NCBI GenBank assembly: GCA_964553105.1
Contig: CAZKJO010000002.1
Location: forward strand, 9,365 to 73,364
Direction of reading: 5' to 3'
From: Profundicola sp964553105
Lineage (GTDB): Bacteria > Bacteroidota > Bacteroidia > Flavobacteriales > Weeksellaceae
DNA length: 64,000 nt
Every line of letters starts with the position of its first letter. Positions within the stretch are counted from its first letter, which is position 1. A program made the translations under genes and the position numbers. This document shows positions 55,101-62,522 of the stretch, in pieces. The notes below the pieces were generated by a model. That model saw only the letters and a program-made list of their open reading frames with translations, did not search any database and was not told the DNA's origin.

Positions 55101-55954
55101 AACAAGATTTAAGTTTTGTAAACGAACATGATTTATCGAGCTTAAAAGTGCTTGGGTCCGTTGGAGAGCCTATTAACGAGGAAGCTTGGCACTGGTATAA
55201 CGACCATATCGGAAAGAAAAAATGCCCAATTGTAGATACTTGGTGGCAAACAGAAACAGGTGGAATCATGATTTCTCCTATTCCTTATGTAACACCAACT
55301 AAACCAACTTATGCTACCCTACCGATTCCGGGAATTCAACCGGTTTTAATGGAAGCCAATGGTGTTGAAATTAAAGGAAATCAAGTAGACGGAAAACTTT
55401 GTATCGCATACCCATGGCCAGGAATGGCAAGAACTGTTTATAACAACCATGAGCGCTATAAAGAGACCTATTTCTCTACTTTCCCAGGCTTATATTTTAC
55501 GGGTGATGGTGCCTTGAGAGATGAGGTTGGTTATTATCGAATCACAGGACGTGTAGATGATGTGGTTATTGTTTCTGGACATAACCTTGGAACCGCTCCT
55601 ATTGAAGACGCCATCAACGAACATCCGGCTATTGCTGAATCTGCTATTGTCGGCTTCCCACATGAGATTAAAGGGAGCGCATTGTATGGTTATATCACCT
55701 TAAAAGATGAAGGAAGTAAGCGTGATCAAGACAATTTACGCAAGGAAATAAATCAATTGATTACAGATAAAATTGGTCCTATCGCGAAGTTAGACAAAAT
55801 TCAATTTGTGAATAGTTTACCAAAAACAAGAAGTGGAAAAATCATGCGTAGAATTCTTCGTAAAATCGCGAGTCGAGATACCGAGAATATGGGTGATATT
55901 TCTACTTTATTAAATCCAGATGTTGTAGAAGAAATCAACAAAAATGTTTTATAA
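52109..55954 (+). CDS. Fused propionyl-CoA/acetyl-CoA synthetase (PrpE-Acs tandem, 1281 aa)
   Basis: One open frame carries two complete AMP-forming acyl-CoA synthetases. Module 1 (about 1-625) has the A3 motif YTSGTTGKPKG (238-248), FTAPTAIRAIKRED, DHWWQTESGWPM and LPKTRSGKILRK with catalytic Lys 589; the ESGWP form is that of PrpE (propionyl-CoA synthetase). Module 2 (about 660-1281) has YTSGSTGTPKG (895-905), FYTAPTAIRALAKQD, DTWWQTETGG and LPKTRSGKIMRR with Lys 1244; this is Acs type. Both keep their active-site parts, so both may be active on short acyl substrates (acetate, propionate). The linker is about 35 residues. Each single enzyme is normally about 630-650 residues. Confidence 0.92.
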   Translation: MKYQDFYNDSIENPEEFWLDKANELKWFKEPKTAVEQDEEGIYHWFPDGETNLCYLAIDRHIEDGQGDEVAMIYDSAVRHHNIPYTYNEMKENVEKIAGGLKKLGVEKGDTVVIYMPMIPHAVFSMLACTRIGAIHSVVFGGFAPHELAVRIEDAKPKVLITATSGIEVDRIIPYKPMVDEAIEQSAHKPEKVIVYNRELGADKPEKDYDIDYEELIKDVTPADCVPVPSYHPSYFLYTSGTTGKPKGVLRDTGGYATALKFSMKYIYGMNEGDTFWAASDVGWVVGHSFICYGPLINRCTTILFEGKPVKTPDASAFWRVIEEHKVNGMFTAPTAIRAIKREDANGDLIKNHDISSLKYLFLAGERCDEATLTWTKEKLQIPVIDHWWQTESGWPMVANLMGVDPFEIKIGSSGKPVPGYQIQILTEEGYAAETNEEGYVAIKLPMPPGFMPTLWRNNERYKAGYLQRFPGYYFSGDSGYIDEDGYIFITGRVDDVINVAGHRLSTSTMEEVVAKHPAVAECAVIGVDDNLRGQVPHALIVLKIGQEDYEHFKLQTELVQMVRQQVGPVAVLKTISVVKRLPKTRSGKILRKTMRAMIDGKDYTVPSTIEDPFVLDELIEQFRGEKIGAFAKTDKDITSSLKVLADSYYNIDSLEKYIDVYRISKEDPEDFWSTIATNNFHWRKTWSKVLEWDKKESKVEWFKNAKLNITENCIDRHLRTRGEKTAIIFEPNDPKEKAQYISYNELAQHVNRMANVLKNNGIKKGDKVCIYLPMIPALTYTMLACARIGAIHSVVFAGFSSKALSSRINDADCKLIVTADGSYRGSKTVDLKKIVDEALLDTPNLETCLVTKRIHDKVEWVEGRDKWLHEELMNASSECEAEEMDAEDPLFILYTSGSTGTPKGMVHTTAGYMVYTAFTFKNVFQYKNDDVYWCTADIGWITGHSYIVYGPLANGATTVMFEGVPSYPDYGRFWDVIDKHKVNQFYTAPTAIRALAKQDLSFVNEHDLSSLKVLGSVGEPINEEAWHWYNDHIGKKKCPIVDTWWQTETGGIMISPIPYVTPTKPTYATLPIPGIQPVLMEANGVEIKGNQVDGKLCIAYPWPGMARTVYNNHERYKETYFSTFPGLYFTGDGALRDEVGYYRITGRVDDVVIVSGHNLGTAPIEDAINEHPAIAESAIVGFPHEIKGSALYGYITLKDEGSKRDQDNLRKEINQLITDKIGPIAKLDKIQFVNSLPKTRSGKIMRRILRKIASRDTENMGDISTLLNPDVVEEINKNVL

Positions 55955-56033
55955 ATAGTTTGCTCATAATTACTATTTGTAGTGGCGTCTATTTTGGACG
56001 CCATTTTTTATTAAATTTAAACAAATTAAAAGC

Positions 56034-56525
56034 ATGAGTCCATTAGAAATATTCAATTTTAAAAACACTGATAATTTAGATTCTTGGGAAATTACAGATG
56101 ATGTAGTGATGGGCGGAAAATCTAATAGTCGTTTTAGCATCAATTCAGAGCGAAAAGGTGTTTTCCAGGGCACAGTTTCAACGGAGAATAATGGTGGATT
56201 TTCATCAGTTCGCTATCGTTTTAATCCGATTAAAGTTGAAGGTTTTTCAAAAATTAAACTCAAAGTAAATGGAGTCAATCAAAGGTTTCAATTTAGGTTA
56301 AAAGAAAAGCAAACAGATGATCATTCCTATATTCAATATTTTGAAACTAATGGAGAGTGGCAAGAAATTGAAATTGAGTTAAATAATTTATATCCAACTT
56401 ATCGCGGAAATATACTTGACAAACCTAATTTTAATGGAAATTATATCGCAGAAATTGGTTTTTTAATTGGGAATAACAAGAATGAAGAGTTTCGACTCGA
56501 AATCGACAGTATTTATTTAATTTAA
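56034..56525 (+). CDS. CIA30 family protein
   Basis: The 163-residue protein has no signal peptide and matches the CIA30 (complex I intermediate-associated protein 30) fold: DSWEITDDVVMGGKSNSRFS near the N-terminus and NNGGFSSVRYRFNPI, then a galactose-binding-like beta sandwich (RFQFRLKEKQTDDHSYIQYF). In mitochondria CIA30 helps build complex I; the role of bacterial versions is unclear. It lies 80 bases after the acyl-CoA synthetase gene and 12 before a GNAT gene. Confidence 0.85.
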   Translation: MSPLEIFNFKNTDNLDSWEITDDVVMGGKSNSRFSINSERKGVFQGTVSTENNGGFSSVRYRFNPIKVEGFSKIKLKVNGVNQRFQFRLKEKQTDDHSYIQYFETNGEWQEIEIELNNLYPTYRGNILDKPNFNGNYIAEIGFLIGNNKNEEFRLEIDSIYLI

Positions 56526-56536
56526 AATTAAATACT

Positions 56537-57100
56537 ATGATTAAAACTAGCAAAGGCACACAGGCTGATATTCCAGGAATTTTATCACTTCAGGAAAAGA
56601 ACTTATTCAGAAACCTCAGCGAAGAAGAACTAAAGAAAGGTTTTGTTACAACACCTTTCAGCATTGAACAACTACAAGAATTAATTGATTTGAACGGCGT
56701 TTTTGTTGCTAAAAATAAAGATGAGAAAGTTATTGCCTATGCTTTTGCTGGGAGCTGGAAGTATTTCGAGCAATGGGAAATTTTCAATTATATGGTTTTT
56801 AGATTACCACTGATTAATTTTAGAGGTAAAGAAATAACCACAGAAAATAGTTTTCAATATGGCCCGATTTGTATTAATGAAAACTATCGTGGTCGAGGAA
56901 TCATTAATCAGATTTTTGAAGAGATGAGGTTGGAATTAGTGAAGAGATATCCGATTTCAGTTACTTTCATCAACCAAGTGAATGTGATTTCTAAAGAGGC
57001 ACACACCAGAAAACTTGGGTGGGAAATCATAGACGAATTTGAGTTTAACAATAATCATTACATCAGCTTGGGGCTTGATATGACTAAATCAGTTTTATAA
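56537..57100 (+). CDS. GNAT-family N-acetyltransferase
   Basis: The 187-residue protein has a GNAT fold: start IKTSKGTQADIPGILSLQEK, central strand KVIAYAFAG, and the acetyl-CoA pyrophosphate loop NENYRGRGIINQIFEEM (RxxGxG form) near residue 120. Substrate unknown. It converges on the DUF4130 gene on the other strand, with 8 bases between the stops. Confidence 0.85.
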   Translation: MIKTSKGTQADIPGILSLQEKNLFRNLSEEELKKGFVTTPFSIEQLQELIDLNGVFVAKNKDEKVIAYAFAGSWKYFEQWEIFNYMVFRLPLINFRGKEITTENSFQYGPICINENYRGRGIINQIFEEMRLELVKRYPISVTFINQVNVISKEAHTRKLGWEIIDEFEFNNNHYISLGLDMTKSVL

Positions 57101-57108
57101 ATTTTAAA

Positions 57109-57629
57109 CTATTTCTCAGTTAGATAACGCCAATATCGCTTTGGAACATGCTGCAGATGCAGTTTGGTGTTTTTTCGTGATTTAATATTGGTGGATTTAA
57201 AATAGTTTTTCCACAATTTTTGATATTCCATTTCTGTTGAATCCCACTCTACCTCTAACAATGCAGGTTGATTTCGAATATTTTCCTTTACAATTTCTAA
57301 GGTAGAAACTTGATTTAAATCGTAATAAATCCCATAATTTCTCTTAAGGTCAAAAATCAACCATTTCTGATCGGCATAGCGATTTTTAAAATGATTACTT
57401 ATCAACGGAAGAACATCAAAATCGGGCTCTATGGTCGCATAAAAAACTTGATTCTTTCCAAGCTCAAAACGCACAAACGCATTCATTCNNNNNNNNNNNN
57501 NNNNNNNNNNNNNNNNNNNNNNNNNNNNNNNNNNNNNNNNNNNNNNNNNNNNNNNNNNNNNNNNNNNNNNNNNNNNNNNNNNNNNNNNATTAATCCTTCA
57601 AAACTTCCATCATACAGCAAATAAACCAT
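57109..57629 (-). CDS. DUF4130 (TIGR03915) DNA metabolism protein, interrupted by an assembly gap
   Basis: From ATG at 57629 the N-terminus reads MVYLLYDGSFEGL, the family start, then a 100-N gap. The protein resumes with AFVRFELGKNQVFYATIEPD and has NHFKNRYADQKWLIFDLKRN and YGIYYDLNQVS, and ends with HVPKRYWRYLTEK. Known relatives have about 240-250 residues; 14 plus about 125 are seen here, so the real gap probably lacks about 100 codons and not 33. It is the fixed partner of the radical SAM gene just upstream on the same strand (12-base gap). Confidence 0.8.
57489..57588. other. Assembly gap (100 N)
   Basis: Exactly 100 undefined bases, a placeholder for a gap of unknown length. It lies inside the DUF4130 gene. 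Confidence 0.99.
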
Positions 57630-57641
57630 TCGATTTTTTTC

Positions 57642-58898
57642 TTAAAACAATGACAGTTGAGGGCTAAATTTATTACTGTATTTACTTTTCCCTGATTGAA
57701 TAATAAGATTTCTAAGCGTTAAACTATCCCAATCATTGGCATTGAAATAATTTTTAGAAGTAATAAAATACTGCGCGCGATTCATCGCAATACCCAACTT
57801 CCTCAACTGCTCTTGACCTAATTTCCCAAACCTACGCGCAGAAACTATTTTATTAGCCGATTTTACGCCAATGCCAGGAATCCTAAGAATCATATGATAA
57901 TCCGCCGTATTCACATCTATTGGGAATATATGACGATTGCGCAATGCCCAAGATAATTTTGGGTCGATTTCTAAATCTAAATGAGGATAGGTTTCATTTA
58001 CTATTTCTGACGGATCAAACTGATAAAACCTAAAAAGCCAATCGGTTTGATACAATCGATTTTCCCTAACCATTGGCACAGGCGTCCCTAAATCTGGCAA
58101 CTTATTGTCCTTTAAAACCGGCACATAGCCCGAATAATAAACTCTCTTGAGATTAAAATTTTTATATAAAAAAGTTGAAGTTTTAACGATATCTAAATCA
58201 GTTTCATTGGTCGCGCCAATAATCATTTGACTACTCTGCCCTGCTGGCGTAAATTGAGGTGTAGACTTAATGATTTTCTTCTCAGACTTATTTTCTATAA
58301 TCGCATTACTGATGGTTTTCATCGGTTTAATGAAATCTTCATGTTTTTTATCCGGTGCCAACAAAGCCAAACCACTCTTGGTTGGAAGTTCAATATTTAC
58401 ACTTAACCTATCCGCCCAAAGCCCAGCCTCTTGCATTAACTCATCACTTGCTCCTGGAATAGTTTTCAAATGAATATAACCATTGAATTTATGCTCTGTT
58501 CTTAGCTTTTTAGCAATTCTCACCAATCTTTCCATGGTGAAATCAGCATTTTTGAAGATTCCTGAGGATAGAAATAAACCTTCGATATAATTTCTTCGAT
58601 AGAAGTTAATGGTTAATTCAACCACCTCATCTACTGTAAACGCCGCACGTTTGATGTCGTTACTCTTTCTTGAAACACAGTATAAACAATCATAAATACA
58701 ATGATTGGTCAATAAAATTTTCAACAAAGAGACGCAGCGACCATCCTCTGTATAGGTGTGACAAATACCCATACCACTACTATCGCCCAAACCTTTGTTA
58801 GTATTTTTACGATTACTTCCGCTCGAGGAACAAGAAACATCATACTTCGCAGCATCTGCTAAAATTCCCAATTTTTCTTGCAATCTCTCCCAATTCAT
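57642..58898 (-). CDS. Putative DNA modification/repair radical SAM protein (TIGR03916 type)
   Basis: From ATG at 58898 the protein has 418 residues starting MNWERLQEKLGILADAAKYD; an ATG at 58919 is less like the family. It carries CIYDCLYC, a CxxxCxxC radical SAM cluster site, with DVSCSSSGSNR before it and GICHTYTEDGRCVSLLKIL, a family segment with two Cys. The C-terminal part has a helix-hairpin-helix (LRIPGIGVKSANKIVSARR), which suggests DNA binding. It always pairs with DUF4130; substrate and product are unknown. Its name in databases is based on context, not on a tested reaction. Confidence 0.88.
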   Translation of the reverse strand: MNWERLQEKLGILADAAKYDVSCSSSGSNRKNTNKGLGDSSGMGICHTYTEDGRCVSLLKILLTNHCIYDCLYCVSRKSNDIKRAAFTVDEVVELTINFYRRNYIEGLFLSSGIFKNADFTMERLVRIAKKLRTEHKFNGYIHLKTIPGASDELMQEAGLWADRLSVNIELPTKSGLALLAPDKKHEDFIKPMKTISNAIIENKSEKKIIKSTPQFTPAGQSSQMIIGATNETDLDIVKTSTFLYKNFNLKRVYYSGYVPVLKDNKLPDLGTPVPMVRENRLYQTDWLFRFYQFDPSEIVNETYPHLDLEIDPKLSWALRNRHIFPIDVNTADYHMILRIPGIGVKSANKIVSARRFGKLGQEQLRKLGIAMNRAQYFITSKNYFNANDWDSLTLRNLIIQSGKSKYSNKFSPQLSLF

Positions 58899-59027
58899 AT
58901 TCAAAGATTTAGACCACAAATATCATTACAACTTGGAATTTTGCCAAATATAAAATCATAAATTATGGATAAATTCCATTAAGTATTAAGCAAACTAGAG
59001 TTAACAAGATTCTATTTATTAATTCAC

Positions 59028-59035
59028 TAATTTTG
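59028..59035 (+). promoter_or_regulatory. -7 box directly before the CDF gene
   Basis: TAATTTTG matches TAnnTTTG and ends 5 bases before the ATG at 59041. Transcription would then start at or next to the start codon, giving a leaderless mRNA. No clear TTTG lies 19 bases upstream. Confidence 0.35.
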
Positions 59036-59040
59036 TACCT

Positions 59041-59928
59041 ATGTCAAAAGCTTTTCAAAAGGCCGAAAAAACCATTATCCAAAGTGTTTTGGGCAATATT
59101 CTTATGGCAGGATTGAAGATTACTGGAGGAGTCTTAGGAAATTCTTTTGCACTAATCGCCGATGGAATTGAGTCTTTAACCGATGTGCTTTCATCTTTTC
59201 TAGTATGGCTTGGAATCAGATACGCCAATCGACCGGCGGATGAAGATCATCCTTATGGACATGGAAAAGCTGAGCCGTTAATCACTTTTGTGGTCGTTTT
59301 ATTTTTGGTATTTGCAGCCGTTGGAATCGCTTATCAAGCTATTGTGAACATTCAGTCACCGAGAACAGCCCCAGAAGCTTTTACCCTATGGATTTTAGCT
59401 GGAATCATTATCGTTAAAGAAATTATGTACCGTATTGTTTCGAAAACAGGAAAGGAAACAAGAAGTACAGCCATCTCTGCAGATGCATGGCATCATAGGT
59501 CTGACGCAATTACTTCGCTGATGGCATTCGTGGGTGTTTCGATTGCTCTAATCATGGGCGAAGGTTGGGAATCAGCAGACGATTGGGCGGCATTATTCGC
59601 CAGTGGAATTATTGTTTTCAATGCTTATTTAATATTTCGTCCGGCCTTAGGCGAAATTATGGACGAACATATTTATGATGATTTTATTGAAGTTATTAAA
59701 GCAACTGCAGAAGAAGTTGGTGGAGTTATCTCTACCGAGAAATGCTACGTTCGTAAACATGGAATGCAATACAATGTTGACTTACATTTAATTGTTTCGG
59801 GTAAAATAACTGTGCAAGAAGGCCATACAATAGCGCATTTAACAAAAAATGCTGTGTTGGAAAAATTTCCCGAAATCCTAGATGTTTTAATTCATGTAGA
59901 GCCAGATATCTGCGAAATTGATATTTGA
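59041..59928 (+). CDS. Cation diffusion facilitator (CDF) metal transporter
   Basis: The 295-residue membrane protein exports divalent metals by proton exchange. It has about six helices, with metal site A in helix 2 (LIADGIESLTDVLSS) and helix 5 (AWHHRSDA, HxxxD), the HPYGHGKAEPL loop and a cytoplasmic C-terminal domain (about 205-295) with HGMQYNVDLHLIV. Zn, Fe, Mn or Co are possible; the motif does not decide. Stop is TGA at 59926-59928. No Bacteroidota-like leader is present. Confidence 0.93.
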   Translation: MSKAFQKAEKTIIQSVLGNILMAGLKITGGVLGNSFALIADGIESLTDVLSSFLVWLGIRYANRPADEDHPYGHGKAEPLITFVVVLFLVFAAVGIAYQAIVNIQSPRTAPEAFTLWILAGIIIVKEIMYRIVSKTGKETRSTAISADAWHHRSDAITSLMAFVGVSIALIMGEGWESADDWAALFASGIIVFNAYLIFRPALGEIMDEHIYDDFIEVIKATAEEVGGVISTEKCYVRKHGMQYNVDLHLIVSGKITVQEGHTIAHLTKNAVLEKFPEILDVLIHVEPDICEIDI

Positions 59929-59968
59929 TGGATTTTATTTTTGGCACGAAAGTAGAAATAGTTTAGGC

Positions 59969-60382
59969 ATGAAGAAATTAATTCTAAGTTTATCAATCCT
60001 CACGTCTGGCGTTTTATCTGCGCAGAACTCTAGCATAAATGTTGAGATAAACAATATTAAAAACTCCAAAGGGCATATCGCTTTGGCACTTTATGACAGT
60101 GAGAAAAATTTCACTAAGAAGGAACTAAAATCCACCAAAGTGAATGCTAAAAAAGGGAAAATCTCTGTTAGATTTGATAATTTACCTGAAGGAAATTATG
60201 CCATTGCCATTTTACATGATGAAAATAGCAACGAAAAAATGGATTTTAATATGCTTGGAATTCCCAAAGAGGATTATGGTTTTTCTAATAACGCCAAAGG
60301 AATCTTTGCTCCACCTAAATTTAAGGATGCGTCGTTTAAACTATCATCAAATGAGGCCAAAAAGGTTAAGATTAGTCTTTAA
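59969..60382 (+). CDS. DUF2141 secreted protein
   Basis: The ATG at 59969 gives 137 residues with a signal peptide (about 1-19, ending LSAQ). The mature part is a DUF2141 beta-sandwich: NIKNSKGHIALALYDSEKNF, then SVRFDNLPEGNYAIAILHDEN and KMDFNMLGIPKEDYGFSNNA. Function unknown. The longer frame back to 59918 overlaps the CDF stop and is disfavoured; a TATTTTTG -7 box at 59936-59943 fits the shorter start. Confidence 0.85.
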   Translation: MKKLILSLSILTSGVLSAQNSSINVEINNIKNSKGHIALALYDSEKNFTKKELKSTKVNAKKGKISVRFDNLPEGNYAIAILHDENSNEKMDFNMLGIPKEDYGFSNNAKGIFAPPKFKDASFKLSSNEAKKVKISL

Positions 60383-60394
60383 TTATTTTTAAAA

Positions 60395-60850
60395 TTAAGA
60401 TTTACTTTTCACCTTAAAAGTCCATAAAAACCAAAATTCAGAAACCATATCTCCGGCTTCGTCATATCCTCTTGAAGTTAATTTTAGGGTTTGACCTTCT
60501 TTGGTATCTATGGCTTTTTGAATTACATCTTTAATTTTATCACCTTCGTCACACACAAAAGTGATTCGACCTACTGCTTTTTTAGTAAACTTTCCGTTTT
60601 GCTCTAGAACAAGCATAGAAATCTTTTCTCCTGATTTCTGAACTTGATCCATGCACATGAATCCAGTTGTAAACTCAGCGGCCATTCCTTGGACCGCCCA
60701 AAACATACTTCTGAAGGGATTTTGAGAAAATTTAGATAATTTGACATTTATCTCACATTTCTCAATAGAAAATGATTTTAATCTTAAGCCTGCAATCCAA
60801 GCGATTGGAATTTTAAAAAAAAGTATTTTCCTAAACTGCTGTGCATTCAT
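60395..60850 (-). CDS. DUF4442 hotdog-fold protein
   Basis: The 151-residue protein starts with PIAWIAGLRLKSFSIEKCEI and has NPFRSMFWAVQGMAAEFTTGFM and TFVCDEGDKI, matching DUF4442, a thioesterase-like hotdog family. Substrate is unknown. It faces DUF2141 (stop codons 12 bases apart) and lies head-to-head with the desaturase gene. A TATATTTG -7 box lies at 60871-60864, just before its ATG at 60850. Confidence 0.8.
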   Translation of the reverse strand: MNAQQFRKILFFKIPIAWIAGLRLKSFSIEKCEINVKLSKFSQNPFRSMFWAVQGMAAEFTTGFMCMDQVQKSGEKISMLVLEQNGKFTKKAVGRITFVCDEGDKIKDVIQKAIDTKEGQTLKLTSRGYDEAGDMVSEFWFLWTFKVKSKS

Positions 60851-60914
60851 AGTAAATTTTTCCCAAATATAACTTAAATCATAGTTTAAATCTCATTTAA
60901 CTAAGGCTTATTAT

Positions 60915-60922
60915 TATATTTG
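60915..60922 (+). promoter_or_regulatory. -7 box for the fatty acid desaturase
   Basis: TATATTTG matches TAnnTTTG and lies 23 bases before the ATG at 60946. The upstream TTTG box is not clear. Confidence 0.4.
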
Positions 60923-60945
60923 CATATCAAAATAGTTTTATTCGA

Positions 60946-61698
60946 ATGATTTATATTTTAATCTTTTTTGCGGCACATTGGTATTTATCTTTGTTTACGC
61001 AAACCTTTTTCCACCACAGATATGCTGCACACGGAATGTTCACCATGTCTAGGTTTTGGGAAAAATTCTTTCACGTTTTTTCATTCTTCGCACAAGGCTC
61101 AAGTTACTTAAGTCCTTATGCGTATGGAGTTATGCATAGATTGCATCATGCATATGCTGACACAGAAAAAGATCCTCACTCACCAAAATACGATAAGAAT
61201 TTATTCACTATGATGTGGAGAACAAGAGGTATTTATAAAGCTATTGACACAGGACAAGCTAAGATTGAAGATAAATTCACTAAAAATGTACCTGCTTGGA
61301 GAGAATTCGACAGGTTTGCAGAGCACAACTTAGTGAGATTCCTTTGGGTGGTATTCTATGTAGTTCTTTATTATTTCTTTGCAGATCGTTGGTGGTTATA
61401 CTTATTAATCCCTATTCATGCGGTAATGGGTCCATTCCACGGCGTTATTATTAACTGGTTTGCTCATAAATATGGGTATAGAAACTTTAATGTAAAAGAT
61501 ACTTCTATGAATCTAATGCCAGTCGACATTTTTATGCTAGGAGAAGGATTCCACAACAATCACCATAAATATGGTGGTAGACCCAATTTTGGTAATAAAT
61601 GGTGGGAATTTGATCCAGTTTATCCTTTCATATGGATGTTTGATAAATTGAACATTATTCAACTTAAACATAAGGATCCGGAGGACTATATGGGTTAA
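60946..61698 (+). CDS. Membrane fatty acid desaturase (delta-9-like)
   Basis: The 250-residue membrane di-iron enzyme inserts a double bond in acyl chains. All three histidine boxes are present: HHRYAAH near residue 22, HRLHHAYAD near 66, and HNNHH near 205, with hydrophobic stretches between. It is shorter than animal SCD and has the size of bacterial acyl-lipid or acyl-CoA desaturases. Its 3' end overlaps the convergent TetR gene by 35 bases, so the two may be linked in control of membrane lipids. Confidence 0.9.
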   Translation: MIYILIFFAAHWYLSLFTQTFFHHRYAAHGMFTMSRFWEKFFHVFSFFAQGSSYLSPYAYGVMHRLHHAYADTEKDPHSPKYDKNLFTMMWRTRGIYKAIDTGQAKIEDKFTKNVPAWREFDRFAEHNLVRFLWVVFYVVLYYFFADRWWLYLLIPIHAVMGPFHGVIINWFAHKYGYRNFNVKDTSMNLMPVDIFMLGEGFHNNHHKYGGRPNFGNKWWEFDPVYPFIWMFDKLNIIQLKHKDPEDYMG

Positions 61699-62311
61699 GA
61701 TGCTTGTAAGAAGCATATAGACCATCTAATATCTCTGCACCTTTTGGCGTAACCAATCCATACATAATAATTTTTAAAGATATAATTCTAAGTTTTTCAA
61801 AGCTATAAGCATTTTCTTTGGGCATAACCATGGTTCGGTTTCCATTGTATACCATACTAAAAAATCGTCCCACATATTCAGGGTTATGCTCAGGTTTGTA
61901 ATATCCCTCTCTTAGGCCACGTTCATAATTTCTTTGTAGAAGGCGCTGAATCAATCCTAACAAAGCCTCCTTGTAGCGTACAAGGATTTGCGGATAATAT
62001 TTCTCTAGCTCCTCTAGATTCTTTTTATCTTGCTCTGTTCCAATATAAGCATAGAAACCATTCATAAAACTTATGACTGATTCTATGGCATTCGAGCTAT
62101 TCTCTTCGGAAATTTGAGCTAGCTCCTCCACATTGTTGAGATTATTCTGTAAAACTCTCCATATAATATCTTTCTTATTATCAAAGTAGATATAGAGCGT
62201 TTTTTTTGAAATATTCAATTTCGCTGCTATATCATCGACCCTCAGGTTCCAGTAACCTGTTTCTAGAAATAATGGAGTTATCCGTTTTATGAGTTCTTCT
62301 GACTTATCCAT
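61664..62311 (-). CDS. TetR-family transcriptional regulator
   Basis: From ATG at 62311 the protein has 215 residues: an N-terminal helix-turn-helix (LRVDDIAAKLNISKKTLYIYFDNKKDII, about residues 22-49) and a helical ligand/dimer domain. The longer frame to 62353 adds a non-typical leader. The HTH starts near the usual site. It converges on the desaturase and overlaps it by 35 bases; the inverted repeat at 62350-62370 just upstream is a candidate autoregulatory operator. Confidence 0.9.
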   Translation of the reverse strand: MDKSEELIKRITPLFLETGYWNLRVDDIAAKLNISKKTLYIYFDNKKDIIWRVLQNNLNNVEELAQISEENSSNAIESVISFMNGFYAYIGTEQDKKNLEELEKYYPQILVRYKEALLGLIQRLLQRNYERGLREGYYKPEHNPEYVGRFFSMVYNGNRTMVMPKENAYSFEKLRIISLKIIMYGLVTPKGAEILDGLYASYKHLNPYSPPDPYV

Positions 62312-62349
62312 TTTATTTAATTCTTGGGCTATATTCTTTATAATTAGTA

Positions 62350-62370
62350 TCATTAGCAGTATTCTAATGA
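62350..62370. promoter_or_regulatory. Candidate TetR operator (inverted repeat)
   Basis: TCATTAG (62350-62356), 7 bases, CTAATGA (62364-62370) is a perfect inverted repeat of TetR-operator size (21 bp). It lies about 40 bases upstream of the TetR start. Confidence 0.45.
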
Positions 62371-62465
62371 TTCACAACAACTTAACCGCCTACAAGGTAA
62401 AACAATTCTCGTTAAAATCAGAAAAGTTTTTTAGTTTTTAGTTTTTAAGCCTGCTAATATAATAA

Positions 62466-62496
62466 TTTGAATCCACCTCTATTTTCGTTAACTTTG
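62466..62496 (+). promoter_or_regulatory. Promoter of glyS
   Basis: TTTG (62466-62469), 19 bases, then TAACTTTG (62489-62496) matches the Bacteroidota consensus fully. It lies 26 bases before the glyS ATG. Confidence 0.8.
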
Positions 62497-62522
62497 CGCC
62501 CTTAAATTACAAGAAAAATATT

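Noticed and set aside
57391..57624. Plus-strand open frame crossing the N run
   Set aside because: It exists only because the N run contains no stops; the minus strand carries a recognisable family on both sides.
59941..59961. TTGGCACG before the DUF2141 gene as a sigma-54 promoter
   Set aside because: The -24 part is perfect, but no TTGC follows at the right spacing, and a TAnnTTTG box overlaps the site.
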